A DNA stretch of 64,000 bases from Modicisalibacter sp033446685 (GTDB lineage: Bacteria > Pseudomonadota > Gammaproteobacteria > Pseudomonadales > Halomonadaceae), in assembly GCF_033446685.1 (NCBI RefSeq), contig NZ_JAWQLY010000005.1, positions 207,872-271,871 of the forward strand, read 5' to 3'. The translations under genes were made by a program, and so were the position numbers. Under the pieces are notes generated by a model, which was not told where the DNA came from, did not search any database, and saw only the letters and a program-made list of their open reading frames with translations. This document shows positions 45,701 to 54,703 of the stretch, piece after piece (the first letter of the stretch is position 1; the number at the start of each line of letters is the position of its first letter).

Positions 45701-47623
45701 TCACTGCTTTTCCTGGCCGAGTTCGCCACCGCTGGATTCGGCGACGGCATCCTCGCCGCCCGGCGCCGTCTCGTCATGCCCTTCGGCGCCCGCAAGCATG
45801 CCCAGCACCTGGGGGATCGACTGGCGCACGTAACGCCCCGGCGCCGGTTCGATCGGCTTCAGCTCGCCATCGCCCGGCTTCCGGGCGGCCACCTTCTTGC
45901 TGGCATCGGCGTAACCGTTGTCGGTCATCCAGGCCTGCCAGTGCGGCCACCAGGAGCCCTCGTTCTGGGTAGCGCCGGCAAACCACTCCTCCGGGGTCGG
46001 CGGGAGTTCGTCGTTGGTCCAGTAGCCGTACTTGTTCTTGTGCGGCGGATTGACGATGCCGGCGATGTGCCCCGAGCCACCCAGCACGAAGGTGACCGGT
46101 CCCTTGGGATACTGAGTGCCGTAATAGGTCGAGTTCCACTTGGCGATATGGTCGTCGCGCGCCGAGACGAAGTAGCTCGGCGTGGAGATCTTGCGCAGAT
46201 CGATCTTGACCCCGTCGAGCTCGATGCCGCCCGGTTCGACCAGGCGGTTTTCCAGGTACATGTTGCGCAGGTACCAGCCATGGGTCGCCGCCGGCAGGTT
46301 GGTGCCGTCGGTATTCCAGTACAGCAGGTCGAACGCCGCCGGCGCCTCGCCCTTGAGGTAGTTGTTGACGAAGAACGACCAGAACAGATCGTTCTCGCGC
46401 AGCAGGTTGAAGGAGAACGCCATGACCCGACCGTCGAGATAACCATCGGCCTCGAGCTGGCGTTCGATGCCCTGCAGTATCGGCTCGTTGATGAATACGC
46501 CGATCTCGCCGGGATCGCTGAAATCCTGCAGCGTCGCCAGATAGGAGACCGAGCGCACCTTGCGTGCGCGCCGGGTACTGGTCAGGTAGGCCACCGTCGA
46601 GGCGGCGAGCGTGCCACCGACGCAGTAGCTGAAGAGATTCACCGACTTCTCGCCACAGGCCTGCTCGATCGCTCCCATAGCGGCGATCGGGCCCAGTTGC
46701 ATGTAATCGGCCCAGGTCAGGTCGCGCTGCTCGCGGCCGGGGTTGCGCCACGAAATCAGGAACACCGTGTGGCCCTGATCGACCAGCCAGCGCATCAGCG
46801 AGTTATCCGAGCGCAGATCGAGTATGTAGTACTTGTTGATCCACGGCGGGACCACCAATAGCGGTGTCTTGAACACCTGCTCGGTGGTGGGCGCGTACTG
46901 GATCAACTGGATCAGCTCGTTCTCGTAGATCACTTCGCCGGGAGTGACGGCGATGTTTTCGCCGATATGGAAGGCCTCGCGATCGGTCATCGCCACGTTC
47001 AGGCCTTCGGCGGAGTTGGACAGGTCATCGCGCAGCCGCTTGAGCCCATCGACCAGATTCTGGCCCTGGGTCTCGCGAGTGATACGCATCACCTCGGGGT
47101 TGGTGGTGATGTAGTTGCTCGGCGACATGGCGCTGACGTACTGCCGGGCGTAGAACGCCAGGTTCTGCTTCTGCTTGTCGTCGAGGCCGTCGATGCTGTC
47201 GACCAGCGACTCGACCCACCGGGCGAATACCAGATATTGCTGAAGCACGAAGCGGTAGAAGGGATCCTGTCGCCAGGCGTCATCCTTGAACCGGCGATCC
47301 TTGGGATCGGGCTCGATGACCAGTTCGCCACCATTGCCATCGCCGGCCACATCCCGCATGGCCTGTTGCCAGATCTGCCACTGGGTCTCGGCGGCGCGCA
47401 ATTGTGCCTGGTGGAGCGCATCGGGCCTGCCGGCCAACGCTTCGGCGCCGGCACGAAGGCTCTGCTGCATGTCCTCATAGATGGCGGAGGCAGCCTCGCT
47501 CGGCCAGATTCGCTCGACCATCTCACCCATCAGAGTCTGGTATTCCAACCCGATCGCTTCCAACTGAGCAGTTAGCTCCGGGTCGGCCAGCGCTTTCCAC
47601 TCACTCGGCCACTCTGACGCCAT
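45701..47623 (-). CDS. phaC: Class I poly(R)-hydroxyalkanoate synthase
   Basis: A 640-residue synthase that polymerises (R)-3-hydroxyacyl-CoA into storage granules. The nucleophile Cys334 lies in SYCVGGT; most synthases have GYCxGG, and the Ser variant is known from Halomonas enzymes. The catalytic Asp is in SARDDHIAKW (about 490) and His in GGSGHIAGIVN (about 519). Residues 1-100 are the variable helical N-domain, and the last 35 are acidic. The ATG follows GAGGAGG. The monomer-supply genes phaA and phaB are not in the window. Confidence 0.96.
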   Translation of the reverse strand: MASEWPSEWKALADPELTAQLEAIGLEYQTLMGEMVERIWPSEAASAIYEDMQQSLRAGAEALAGRPDALHQAQLRAAETQWQIWQQAMRDVAGDGNGGELVIEPDPKDRRFKDDAWRQDPFYRFVLQQYLVFARWVESLVDSIDGLDDKQKQNLAFYARQYVSAMSPSNYITTNPEVMRITRETQGQNLVDGLKRLRDDLSNSAEGLNVAMTDREAFHIGENIAVTPGEVIYENELIQLIQYAPTTEQVFKTPLLVVPPWINKYYILDLRSDNSLMRWLVDQGHTVFLISWRNPGREQRDLTWADYMQLGPIAAMGAIEQACGEKSVNLFSYCVGGTLAASTVAYLTSTRRARKVRSVSYLATLQDFSDPGEIGVFINEPILQGIERQLEADGYLDGRVMAFSFNLLRENDLFWSFFVNNYLKGEAPAAFDLLYWNTDGTNLPAATHGWYLRNMYLENRLVEPGGIELDGVKIDLRKISTPSYFVSARDDHIAKWNSTYYGTQYPKGPVTFVLGGSGHIAGIVNPPHKNKYGYWTNDELPPTPEEWFAGATQNEGSWWPHWQAWMTDNGYADASKKVAARKPGDGELKPIEPAPGRYVRQSIPQVLGMLAGAEGHDETAPGGEDAVAESSGGELGQEKQ

Positions 47624-47715
47624 GCGTCCTCCTCGAGATCCCTGTACAGCGTTTCGATACAGGTGTGCGGAGCCGCCAGGCCGGCGACACCGCCACAATA
47701 CGTCTTTAAACAGAC

Positions 47716-47738
47716 GGGCCGGGTACGAAACCCGGCCC
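47716..47738 (-). terminator. Hairpin between phasin and phaC genes
   Basis: A perfect 9-bp stem GGGCCGGGT / ACCCGGCCC with a 5-base loop starts 10 bp after the phasin stop. The minus-strand tail is only weakly T-rich. It probably lowers phaC expression relative to the phasin. Confidence 0.65.
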
Positions 47739-47748
47739 GCCGACAGCA

Positions 47749-48231
47749 TCAGCTGGACTTGCGTGACGAACTGCTGCTGTTACTGCTATTGCTGCTGGAG
47801 GAACCGGTACTGGTCGACTTGGCCGACGCCGACTCGGTAGCCGACTTGGCCGACTCGCTCGCCGCCTTGGCGGTCTGGTTCGCCTGATCGGCGGCCTTCT
47901 GACCGGCTTCGCTGAGGCTCTGCTCCAGATCGTTCCTGAAGGACATGCTCAATTCGGTCATGGCCCGCGCGTCTTCGATCATCTGCTGGGAGAGCTCGTT
48001 CATCAACTCGGCCTGGCGCGTCGTGAAGTCGCGCAGGTCATCGGCACTCTGAATCTCCGAGGCAGCGCGCATACGCTCGGTACCCATCTGGGTATAGCGC
48101 TTCATCGACTCGAGCTGGTACTGGGTCATCTTTTCCATGTTATCCAGCATCATGCCGTTGATCTTGCGCATCGGCTCGAAGAAGCTCTTGGCCTGGTCGG
48201 CAAAGGTATTGAACATCTTGTCTTGCTGCAT
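47749..48231 (-). CDS. phaP: Phasin family protein
   Basis: A 160-residue granule-coating protein. The first 110 residues form amphipathic helices of phasin type (FNTFADQAKSFFEPMRKING, later ELSQQMIEDARAMTELSM). Alanine-rich repeats follow, and then a Ser/Asn tail of about 20 residues ending RKSS. The ATG has AGGAGG 9 bases upstream. It precedes phaC, and an inverted repeat lies in its promoter region. Confidence 0.93.
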   Translation of the reverse strand: MQQDKMFNTFADQAKSFFEPMRKINGMMLDNMEKMTQYQLESMKRYTQMGTERMRAASEIQSADDLRDFTTRQAELMNELSQQMIEDARAMTELSMSFRNDLEQSLSEAGQKAADQANQTAKAASESAKSATESASAKSTSTGSSSSNSSNSSSSSRKSS

Positions 48232-48276
48232 CTCGAATCCCTCCTGGAGGAACGGCGTAGACAGGTCGGCACGACT

Positions 48277-48294
48277 ATATAGCACAAGCTATAT
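48277..48294. promoter_or_regulatory. Inverted repeat in phaP promoter region
   Basis: ATATAGC-ACAA-GCTATAT is a perfect 7-bp inverted repeat 46 bp before the phaP start in an otherwise G+C-rich region. It overlaps TATA-like -10 candidates, so a repressor such as a granule-sensing PhaR-type protein could block transcription there. No phaR gene is adjacent. Confidence 0.55.
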
Positions 48295-48348
48295 GCTGCA
48301 TCGCACAAAGCGTAGTCGGCCACATGCTCCCTTGCAATAGACGTGCGG

Positions 48349-48699
48349 TCATGACTTGCGGTTTTGGCGTGAAGTCGCCGATGCGCTGGTTGAAGAGCGA
48401 CGGGCCGAACCGCCGGCCTGTTCGTCCATTTCCGCCTTCTCGGCGGAAGATGGGCTACCCGCCTTGCGCAACATGTCCAGCATCATCTGTTGATAATTAC
48501 CGAAATGGGTCATGCCTTGGGTCATGCCCTGTTGCAGGAAGGGCTGCATCAGATTCCAGGGATCGTAACCTTCGGCGCCGGCATCCATCTGCTGCTGGAT
48601 GCGCGACATCATTTCACGCTGAAAGGCATCGACATCGGGCAACCCCAGCGCCTGACGAAACTCGGCCGGGGTCATATCGAATTCGACGTTTATCTTCAT
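48349..48699 (-). CDS. DUF6489-type small protein next to PHA genes
   Basis: A 116-residue protein starting MKINVEFDMTPAEFRQALGL, the pattern of DUF6489. The middle is rich in Met, Gln and Phe (for example LQQGMTQGMTHFGNYQQMML) and looks amphipathic helical. The C-terminus is a Ser/Thr/Arg tail resembling that of the neighbouring phasin. It is upstream of phaP on the same strand with a 117-bp gap. Function is unknown; granule association is an inference from location and composition. An upstream in-frame ATG would add 42 unlikely residues. Confidence 0.7.
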   Translation of the reverse strand: MKINVEFDMTPAEFRQALGLPDVDAFQREMMSRIQQQMDAGAEGYDPWNLMQPFLQQGMTQGMTHFGNYQQMMLDMLRKAGSPSSAEKAEMDEQAGGSARRSSTSASATSRQNRKS

Positions 48700-48849
48700 G
48701 GCAAGACTCAAATCGGGACGTGTCGACTTGAGTGTAGCAGGCAATCCCACGTAACCGGTCGGCGAAAGACGCCACGGCGGGTTGCGCGCGGGAAGCGGTG
48801 AAAATGAGCGCTCAAGAGTGGCCATGCGCCGGCCGGAAGGCGTGGCCGG

Positions 48850-49935
48850 TCAGCGCAGTCGCGGCGTCGACACCGCGACGTCGGCATTCTGGGCCCGGTG
48901 GCGCAACAGGTGATCGATCAACGTCAGCGCCATCATCGCCTCGGCAATCGGCGTGGCACGGATGCCCACGCAGGGGTCGTGGCGCCCTTTGGTGACGACC
49001 TCGACGGGATTCCCATGGATATCGATGGAGCGTCCCGGCCGGGTGATGCTCGAGGTCGGCTTGAGCGCCAGATGGGCGATCAGCCTCTGTCCCGAGCTGA
49101 TCCCCCCGAGCACGCCGCCGGCATGGTTGGAGAGGAAGCCCTGGGGGGTCATCTCGTCGCGATGTTCGCTGCCGCGCTGGGTGATGGCGGCAAAGCCGTC
49201 GCCGATCTCCACGCCCTTGACCGCATTGATACTCATCAAGCCATGCGCCAGGTCGGCATCCAGACGATCGAAGACCGGTTCGCCCAGGCCTACCGGCACG
49301 CCTTCGGCGACCACGCTGATCTTGGCGCCGACCGAATCCTGGTCGCGGCGCAACTGATCCATGAACGCCTCGAGCTCGGGCAGCTTGGCCGGGTCGGGGC
49401 AAAAGAAAGGATTGTCGTCGACGCCGTCCCAGGACTTGAAGTCGATGGCGATCGGGCCGAGCTGGCTCATGTAACCGCGCACCACGACGCCCTGGCTGGC
49501 CAGGTATTTCTTGGCGATCGCCCCGGCGGCGACGCGCATCGCGGTCTCGCGGGCGCTCGACCGGCCGCCGCCGCGATAGTCGCGACGTCCGTATTTGTGA
49601 TGATAGGTGTAGTCGGCGTGCGCCGGGCGGAACTGCTCCTTGATGTTGGAGTAGTCCTTGGAACGCTGATCGGTATTCTCGATCAGCAGGCCGATCGGCG
49701 TGCCGGTGGTCTCGCCTTCGAACACCCCGGAGAGGATACGCACCTCATCGGACTCGCGGCGTTGGGTGGTATGCCGCGACGAACCCGGACGCCGACGGTC
49801 CAGGTCGCGCTGCAGGTCGGCTTCGCTCAGCGGCAATCCCGGCGGGCAGCCGTCGACGATGGCGCCCAGCGCCGGGCCATGGCTCTCGCCGAAGGTGGTT
49901 ACGGTGAACAGCTTGCCGAAGGTATTGCCGGACAT
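48850..49935 (-). CDS. aroC: Chorismate synthase
   Basis: A 361-residue FMN-dependent lyase making chorismate, the precursor of aromatic amino acids, folate and quinones. Signatures are GESHGPALGAIVDGCPPG, the RSSARETAMRVAAGA block, and the late SGRHDPCVGIRATPIAEAM-like region (here KGRHDPCVGIRATP). It follows prmB by 37 bp on the same strand, the conserved order in gammaproteobacteria. Confidence 0.97.
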   Translation of the reverse strand: MSGNTFGKLFTVTTFGESHGPALGAIVDGCPPGLPLSEADLQRDLDRRRPGSSRHTTQRRESDEVRILSGVFEGETTGTPIGLLIENTDQRSKDYSNIKEQFRPAHADYTYHHKYGRRDYRGGGRSSARETAMRVAAGAIAKKYLASQGVVVRGYMSQLGPIAIDFKSWDGVDDNPFFCPDPAKLPELEAFMDQLRRDQDSVGAKISVVAEGVPVGLGEPVFDRLDADLAHGLMSINAVKGVEIGDGFAAITQRGSEHRDEMTPQGFLSNHAGGVLGGISSGQRLIAHLALKPTSSITRPGRSIDIHGNPVEVVTKGRHDPCVGIRATPIAEAMMALTLIDHLLRHRAQNADVAVSTPRLR

Positions 49936-49972
49936 GCAGCGATCCTCGAAATGGAGTCAGGCGAAACGGGAA

Positions 49973-50968
49973 TCAGACGAAACTGGCGGCATGTTCATCG
50001 AGCTCACCGGCGGTCAGCGCGAACACGCCGTGGCCACCGCGCTCGAATTCCAGCCACAGGAACGGCACCTCGGGATAGGCGGCTTCCAGATGACGGTCGG
50101 AGTTGCCGACCTCGACGATCAGCACGCCGTCGTCGTTGAGATGCCCACGCGCCTCGCGCAACAGGCGGCGCACGATGTCCAGGCCGTCGGCCCCGGCGCC
50201 CAGTGCCAGGGCCGGCTCGTGGCGGAACTCGGCGGGCATTCCCGCCAGGTCGCGCGCATCGACATACGGCGGGTTGGCGACGATCAAGTCGTAGCGCTGA
50301 CCCTCGAGGCCGTCGAACAGGTCAGCGAGTACCGCCCTGACGCGATCGCCGACCTCGTGACGGGTGACGTTGATCTTGGCCACCGCCAGCGCCTCGGGGC
50401 TGACATCGGCCAGGTCGACCTCGGCCGTGGGCATGTGCAGTGCGCTGGCGATGCCGATGCAGCCGGAGCCGGTGCACAGATCGAGGATGCGTGCCGGCGG
50501 TGCGTCGGGAAACCAGGCGGCGAAGTCATGCTCGATCAGCTCGGCGATCGGCGAACGCGGAATCAGCACCCGCTCGTCGACCGTAAACGGCTGACCGGCG
50601 AAGAACGCCTCGCCGAGCAGGTAGGGCAACGGCTTGCGCGTCTCGATCCGCGCCCGTACCAGCGCGACGATCCGTGCGCGCTCGACGTCGAGCAGCCGCG
50701 CGTCGAGCACCGCCGGGTCGACGTCCCAGGGCAGGTGCAGCGCGCCGAGCACCAGCGCCACCGCCTCGTCCCAGGCGCTCGCCGTACCATGTCCGAAGTG
50801 CAGGCGTTGCACGTTGAATTCGCTGGTCGCCCAGCGCAGACAGTCGCGCAACGAGATCAGCTGCGCGGCGAGTTGCGCATCGTCGAGCGTCAGAGTGGTG
50901 TCGGCCGAACGGGTTGCGGCGGACGGGCTTTCGCCCGGATTGGGGGGAGCGGTACGGGGAGCGGTCAC
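49973..50968 (-). CDS. prmB: 50S ribosomal protein L3 glutamine methyltransferase
   Basis: A 331-residue SAM-dependent methyltransferase acting on Gln150 of ribosomal protein L3. The SAM-binding motif is ILDLCTGSGCIGIA and the amide-binding motif NPPYVDARDL. It differs from PrmC in its longer N-domain. I start at the GTG with AGGA upstream. The aroC neighbour and divergent smrB match the E. coli yfcN-prmB-aroC arrangement, which supports PrmB over PrmC. Confidence 0.94.
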   Translation of the reverse strand: MTAPRTAPPNPGESPSAATRSADTTLTLDDAQLAAQLISLRDCLRWATSEFNVQRLHFGHGTASAWDEAVALVLGALHLPWDVDPAVLDARLLDVERARIVALVRARIETRKPLPYLLGEAFFAGQPFTVDERVLIPRSPIAELIEHDFAAWFPDAPPARILDLCTGSGCIGIASALHMPTAEVDLADVSPEALAVAKINVTRHEVGDRVRAVLADLFDGLEGQRYDLIVANPPYVDARDLAGMPAEFRHEPALALGAGADGLDIVRRLLREARGHLNDDGVLIVEVGNSDRHLEAAYPEVPFLWLEFERGGHGVFALTAGELDEHAASFV

Positions 50969-51032
50969 GCGTCGTCCTGTGCTGGTGCTGGGTAAGGCTG
51001 GCTTGGGCGATTGTACCTGCCCCGCGCCGCGC

Positions 51033-51060
51033 TTCACAGTCGCGCCTCAGCCGCTATACT
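51033..51060 (+). promoter_or_regulatory. Sigma70 promoter of smrB
   Basis: TTCACA (51033-51038) and TATACT (51055-51060) are each one mismatch from consensus and separated by 16 bp. They lie 57 bp before the smrB start. Confidence 0.7.
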
Positions 51061-51117
51061 GGGCGCTCGCTTCGTCCCATACCGTTACAACAGCCCGCTA
51101 CGAGAAGAGAGTGCCGC

Positions 51118-51693
51118 ATGAGCCGTCGGCGCAGCCCGCCCGAGGAGGAGGTCTCGCTGTTTCGCCAGGCCCTGAAAGAGGCCGGCGTTCAGCGCCTGGT
51201 CAACGATCGCGCCGATCCGGGCAAGCCGCGTCGCGACGACACCCAGCGCCTGGCGGCGAGACGCGAGGCGGCCATCTCGGCGGCGGCCGATGCCCCGCGA
51301 AGCCGCACCAGCGACGGGCGCGTCGAGCCGGTGCGCCCCAGTACGCCGCTGGACTTCGCCGTCGCCGACCTCCCTTACCGCACCCATAGCGCTCTCAAGC
51401 GCGGCCAGATCGATTGGCAGGCCGGGCTCGACCTGCACGGCTATACCCTCGACGAAGCCCGCGAGCACCTCGAACGCTTTCTGCATGACGCACGGGCCGA
51501 TCGGTTGCGCTGCGTGCTGGTGGTGCACGGCAAGGCCTGGACCGGCATGGCCGACTACCCGGTGATCAAGAGCCACGTCAACGCCTGGCTGCGCGAGTGG
51601 CCGAGCGTGCTGGCCTTCTGCTCGGCGCGTGATGTCGATGGCGGCACCGGCGCGGTTTATGTCCTGCTGCGCCGGCGTGGCAAGGACGCCTGA
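51118..51693 (+). CDS. smrB: Smr-domain endonuclease, SmrB-like
   Basis: A 191-residue protein with a charged N-terminal half and a C-terminal Smr domain. LDLHGYTLDEAREHLERFL and CVLVVHGKAWTG carry the conserved DLHG and HGK elements. SmrB in E. coli cleaves mRNA at collided ribosomes. It diverges from prmB-aroC, the conserved synteny. The ATG is preceded by a GAAGAGAG purine-rich site. Confidence 0.93.
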   Translation: MSRRRSPPEEEVSLFRQALKEAGVQRLVNDRADPGKPRRDDTQRLAARREAAISAAADAPRSRTSDGRVEPVRPSTPLDFAVADLPYRTHSALKRGQIDWQAGLDLHGYTLDEAREHLERFLHDARADRLRCVLVVHGKAWTGMADYPVIKSHVNAWLREWPSVLAFCSARDVDGGTGAVYVLLRRRGKDA

Positions 51694-51715
51694 CGCCCGT
51701 CCAGCCAGCATTTCG

Positions 51716-52828
51716 CTACTTCGTCTTCCTGTCACCTGGAACGTCCGCGGGGCTCGAGTCCTTGGACGGCGCTGTCGAGGGCTCGTGCGTCACGCGCGGA
51801 CGGCGTTGCGTAACGGGCGCCTCGCCGGTCGCCGCGGTCAGGTCGCGCTTGCCCTCGTAGCGGTCCAGGGCCTGGGCCGCCAGATGACGCCCCAGGCATA
51901 TCAATGCCTCGGCACGGTGGAATTCGTAGGCGCCGCACACCGTCTTGGGAATTTCCACCAGTACGTCCGGCGGGTAGCCGGCGATCTTGTACTTGGCAAG
52001 CGCTGCCTGGGTGATCTCGAACGACGTCAGCATGATGTCGAGCTTGCCCCAGGCGCGCTCGGCCGCGCGGGTGCCGCCGTCGCTTTCGCTTGCGTTATCG
52101 CTCGTCGACTCGCTGGCGCCGACCCCGTTGTCGTTGACGAACATGCGCTGGGCCCGGCTGCGCATGCCATTTAGCCAGAACGAAAAGCCGCGCCCCGCGG
52201 CATCGCGCTCGGCCTCGCGCTCCTGTTCCTCGGCGGCCTCGGCAGCCGGCAGCAGCTCTTCAAGGGTCACCGGCTTATGGGTCTGGGCGGTGGCATTGAC
52301 CGCCACGATCAGGTCGGCATGAGCGGAAACGGTGGGAATGATCGGTAACGGATTCAGCAGACCTCCATCGACCAGCACCTGATCGCCGATACGCACCGGG
52401 GTGATGAGGCCGGGCACGGCGATGGACGCGCGGATCGCGCGCAGCAGCGGCCCGCTCTGGAACCATACCTCGCGCTGCCGGCCGATGTCGGTGGCCACCG
52501 TGGTCAACGGGATCGGCAGGTCCTCGATCAGGGTATCGCCGACCAGTTTCGAGATGCGCATCATCACCTTACTGGCGCGCATCGCGCCCATCGGGTTCCA
52601 CGTCACGTCGACCAGCCGCAGGACGTCGAAGTAATCGAGCTGGGTGACCCAGTCGCGATAGCCCTGGAGTTCGCCGGCGGCATACACGCCGCCGATCACC
52701 GCCCCCATCGAACAGCCGGCGATCGCCACCACCTCGTAGCCGCGCACCTCGAGTTCCTCGATGACTCCGATGTGCGCATAGCCCCGGGCACCGCCGCTGC
52801 CCAGTACCAGCGCAACCCGCTTGCTCAT
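51716..52828 (-). CDS. Patatin-like phospholipase, RssA/NTE family
   Basis: A 370-residue serine hydrolase of the patatin/NTE type. The oxyanion motif GSGGARGYAHIG and the nucleophile elbow AGCSMGAVIGG are followed by the catalytic Asp in LVDGGLLNPLP. A charged insertion (about residues 195-265) and a Ser/Pro/Lys-rich tail are unusual additions to the core. No signal peptide, so it acts in the cytoplasm or at the membrane face. It is last in a leftward run with two hydrolases. Confidence 0.9.
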   Translation of the reverse strand: MSKRVALVLGSGGARGYAHIGVIEELEVRGYEVVAIAGCSMGAVIGGVYAAGELQGYRDWVTQLDYFDVLRLVDVTWNPMGAMRASKVMMRISKLVGDTLIEDLPIPLTTVATDIGRQREVWFQSGPLLRAIRASIAVPGLITPVRIGDQVLVDGGLLNPLPIIPTVSAHADLIVAVNATAQTHKPVTLEELLPAAEAAEEQEREAERDAAGRGFSFWLNGMRSRAQRMFVNDNGVGASESTSDNASESDGGTRAAERAWGKLDIMLTSFEITQAALAKYKIAGYPPDVLVEIPKTVCGAYEFHRAEALICLGRHLAAQALDRYEGKRDLTAATGEAPVTQRRPRVTHEPSTAPSKDSSPADVPGDRKTK

Positions 52829-52839
52829 GACCGCCCCCT

Positions 52840-53742
52840 TCAGACCCTTTCGGCGCTGCCGGCCGTGTTCGGTTCCTCGATATACGCGCCGATCGCCTCG
52901 GCCACTGCGGCCACCGCGTCCGGCTCGAGATGTAAGTGGTGCCCACCGGCCAGGATGCGTCGCTCGAGTGTCGTCACAGCCTGCCGGGCACGGCGGGCGA
53001 AGCTGCGCTCGCCGAGAATGCCCTGCTCGCCTTCGATCAACAGCGTCGGCGCCCGGATGGCCCCGAGCAGCGCCAGGGTCTGCTCGGGGCAGAAACGCAC
53101 CAGCGAAGGACGCAGCAACCGGCCATCGGTGCGCAACCGGCAGCCGCCCTGGGCGTCACGCTCCACGTTGCGAACCACCAGCGGCTCGGCGGTCGCCGCG
53201 TCGATGGGCGTCACGCCACCGCCGACCCGCGCGGCGATGGCGCTCTCGATGTCAGCATAGCGGGGCGACGAGGATGGCCGCCGCCGCTGGGCGACGAGCC
53301 CCTTGCGCAACTGGGAGGCGGTATCCTCGCTGGGCGTGGTCAACGTGCCCAGGCCATCGATGAGCACCAGCCGCTCGACCCGTTCGGGCATTGCCGCGGC
53401 CACCAGGCAGGCGACTCCCGCGCCCATCGAGTGGCCCAGCAGCGTAGCCCGCTCGAGGCCCTGCGAGGCGAGCGCGTCGAGCACGTCGAGCACGTCGTGG
53501 GTGTAATCCCAGATGGCGTAGTCGACGCCCGTCGGGTAGCGTGCCGAATGGCCGTGGCCGGCGAAATCGATCGCCACCAGGCGAATTCCCAGGGCCTCGA
53601 CGAGACGCGGCGCCAGGCGCGAAAAGCTCGCCGCGTTGTCCAGCCAGCCGTGCAGCGCCAACCAGGTCGGCGCGCCGGCCTCGCCCCAGGCCAGCCCGGC
53701 CAGCCGCCCATCGGCCAATGAGATCTCCTCGGCTGCTTTCAT
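52840..53742 (-). CDS. Alpha/beta hydrolase
   Basis: A 300-residue alpha/beta-hydrolase. The nucleophile elbow is LLGHSMGAGVACLVA, the oxyanion-side motif LHGWLDNAASF, and the His lies in AGGHHLHLEP. It resembles small esterases or the MhpC-like group; substrate cannot be called. Its ATG overlaps the stop of the upstream hydrolase as ATGA, so the two are co-translated, and the patatin-like gene follows 11 bp later. Confidence 0.9.
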   Translation of the reverse strand: MKAAEEISLADGRLAGLAWGEAGAPTWLALHGWLDNAASFSRLAPRLVEALGIRLVAIDFAGHGHSARYPTGVDYAIWDYTHDVLDVLDALASQGLERATLLGHSMGAGVACLVAAAMPERVERLVLIDGLGTLTTPSEDTASQLRKGLVAQRRRPSSSPRYADIESAIAARVGGGVTPIDAATAEPLVVRNVERDAQGGCRLRTDGRLLRPSLVRFCPEQTLALLGAIRAPTLLIEGEQGILGERSFARRARQAVTTLERRILAGGHHLHLEPDAVAAVAEAIGAYIEEPNTAGSAERV

Positions 53743-54536
53743 CGTGTCCCCTTCAGCAAGTGATCGATGGTGGCGACAAGCGCCTCGCGTGCGGCCTGCG
53801 GTTCCTCCATGGGGAACATGTGCCCGCCCGGGGTCTCGCGCACCTCGATGCCGTGACGGCGCAAGCGCTGGCGCCGCGCCGGCGTCAGCAGGTCGGACTG
53901 CCGTCCGGCGAGCAGCGCCGACGGCACGGCGAGCCGCCGCGACAAACCGTGCAGACGGTCCGGCAGGTGGCGGAATATCGCCACCTCGACCGCCGTCTCG
54001 AAGACCAGCTCGACGCTGCCGTCGCCCAACCGGCGCGTCGCGCCATGGATGTAATCCTCCAGCGCATCGGGCGTGAAGCGCGAGAACAGACTGCGACGGC
54101 GCAGATAGTGGCCCATTGCGTCGTGATCGGGCCATGCCGTGCGCCGGCTCCGGCTGCGCCCCGCCGGGGTGACCCGATCCGCCAGCCCCAGACGCTTGGC
54201 GGCACGCAGGGCGATGGCGTCGCGACCCACCATCAGCGGCGAATCGAGCATCACTACGCAGCGAAACGCCTGCGGCTCGACCGCGGCGGCCATCAGCATC
54301 AACACCCCGCCCATCGAGTGGCCGACACCGATGACCGGCTCGTCGAAACGCCGCACCTGAACGAGCAATTCGTCACACAGCGCCGGCCAGTTGTCGGTGA
54401 CCGGGAACGCCGGGTCATGGCCCAGGCGATCCAGCGGGAACAGCTCGAAGCGTCGCGCCAACGGCTCGAGGAAGCGACGATAGCTGGCCCCGGTAAAGCC
54501 GTTGGCGTGCGCGAACACCAGGCGCGGTCTTGTCAT
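53739..54536 (-). CDS. Alpha/beta hydrolase
   Basis: A 265-residue alpha/beta-hydrolase with FAHANGFTGASYRRFLEPL at the N-terminus, the nucleophile in GVGHSMGGVLML and the His in PGGHMFPMEEP. It is only distantly similar to its neighbour at 52840, so recent duplication is unlikely. First gene of a coupled hydrolase run. Upstream in-frame codons reach further, but the family start is MTRPRLVFAHANG. Confidence 0.9.
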   Translation of the reverse strand: MTRPRLVFAHANGFTGASYRRFLEPLARRFELFPLDRLGHDPAFPVTDNWPALCDELLVQVRRFDEPVIGVGHSMGGVLMLMAAAVEPQAFRCVVMLDSPLMVGRDAIALRAAKRLGLADRVTPAGRSRSRRTAWPDHDAMGHYLRRRSLFSRFTPDALEDYIHGATRRLGDGSVELVFETAVEVAIFRHLPDRLHGLSRRLAVPSALLAGRQSDLLTPARRQRLRRHGIEVRETPGGHMFPMEEPQAAREALVATIDHLLKGTR

Positions 54537-54703
54537 GTATCGGCTTCCCTCGAGGTGGCTGCAACGGTCGACGGCTGGGCCTAGCAGGCTAACGGGTTTA
54601 TCATGCCACAGTTGTCGCGGCCAGCCAGCGCCGCCGTTCCGGCCCATTGTGCCGACAATCATGGTTTGTCGCCCAGCCCGGGCCATACCCGACAGGAGCT
54701 TTC

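Noticed and set aside
47749..47830. Serine-codon repeat tract at the phasin 3' end
   Set aside because: It looks like a short tandem repeat in DNA but is explained by the Ser/Asn-rich protein tail with mixed codons.
48829..48849. CCGGCC / GGCCGG repeat after aroC
   Set aside because: Six-bp G+C arms occur by chance at this composition and there is no T-run.
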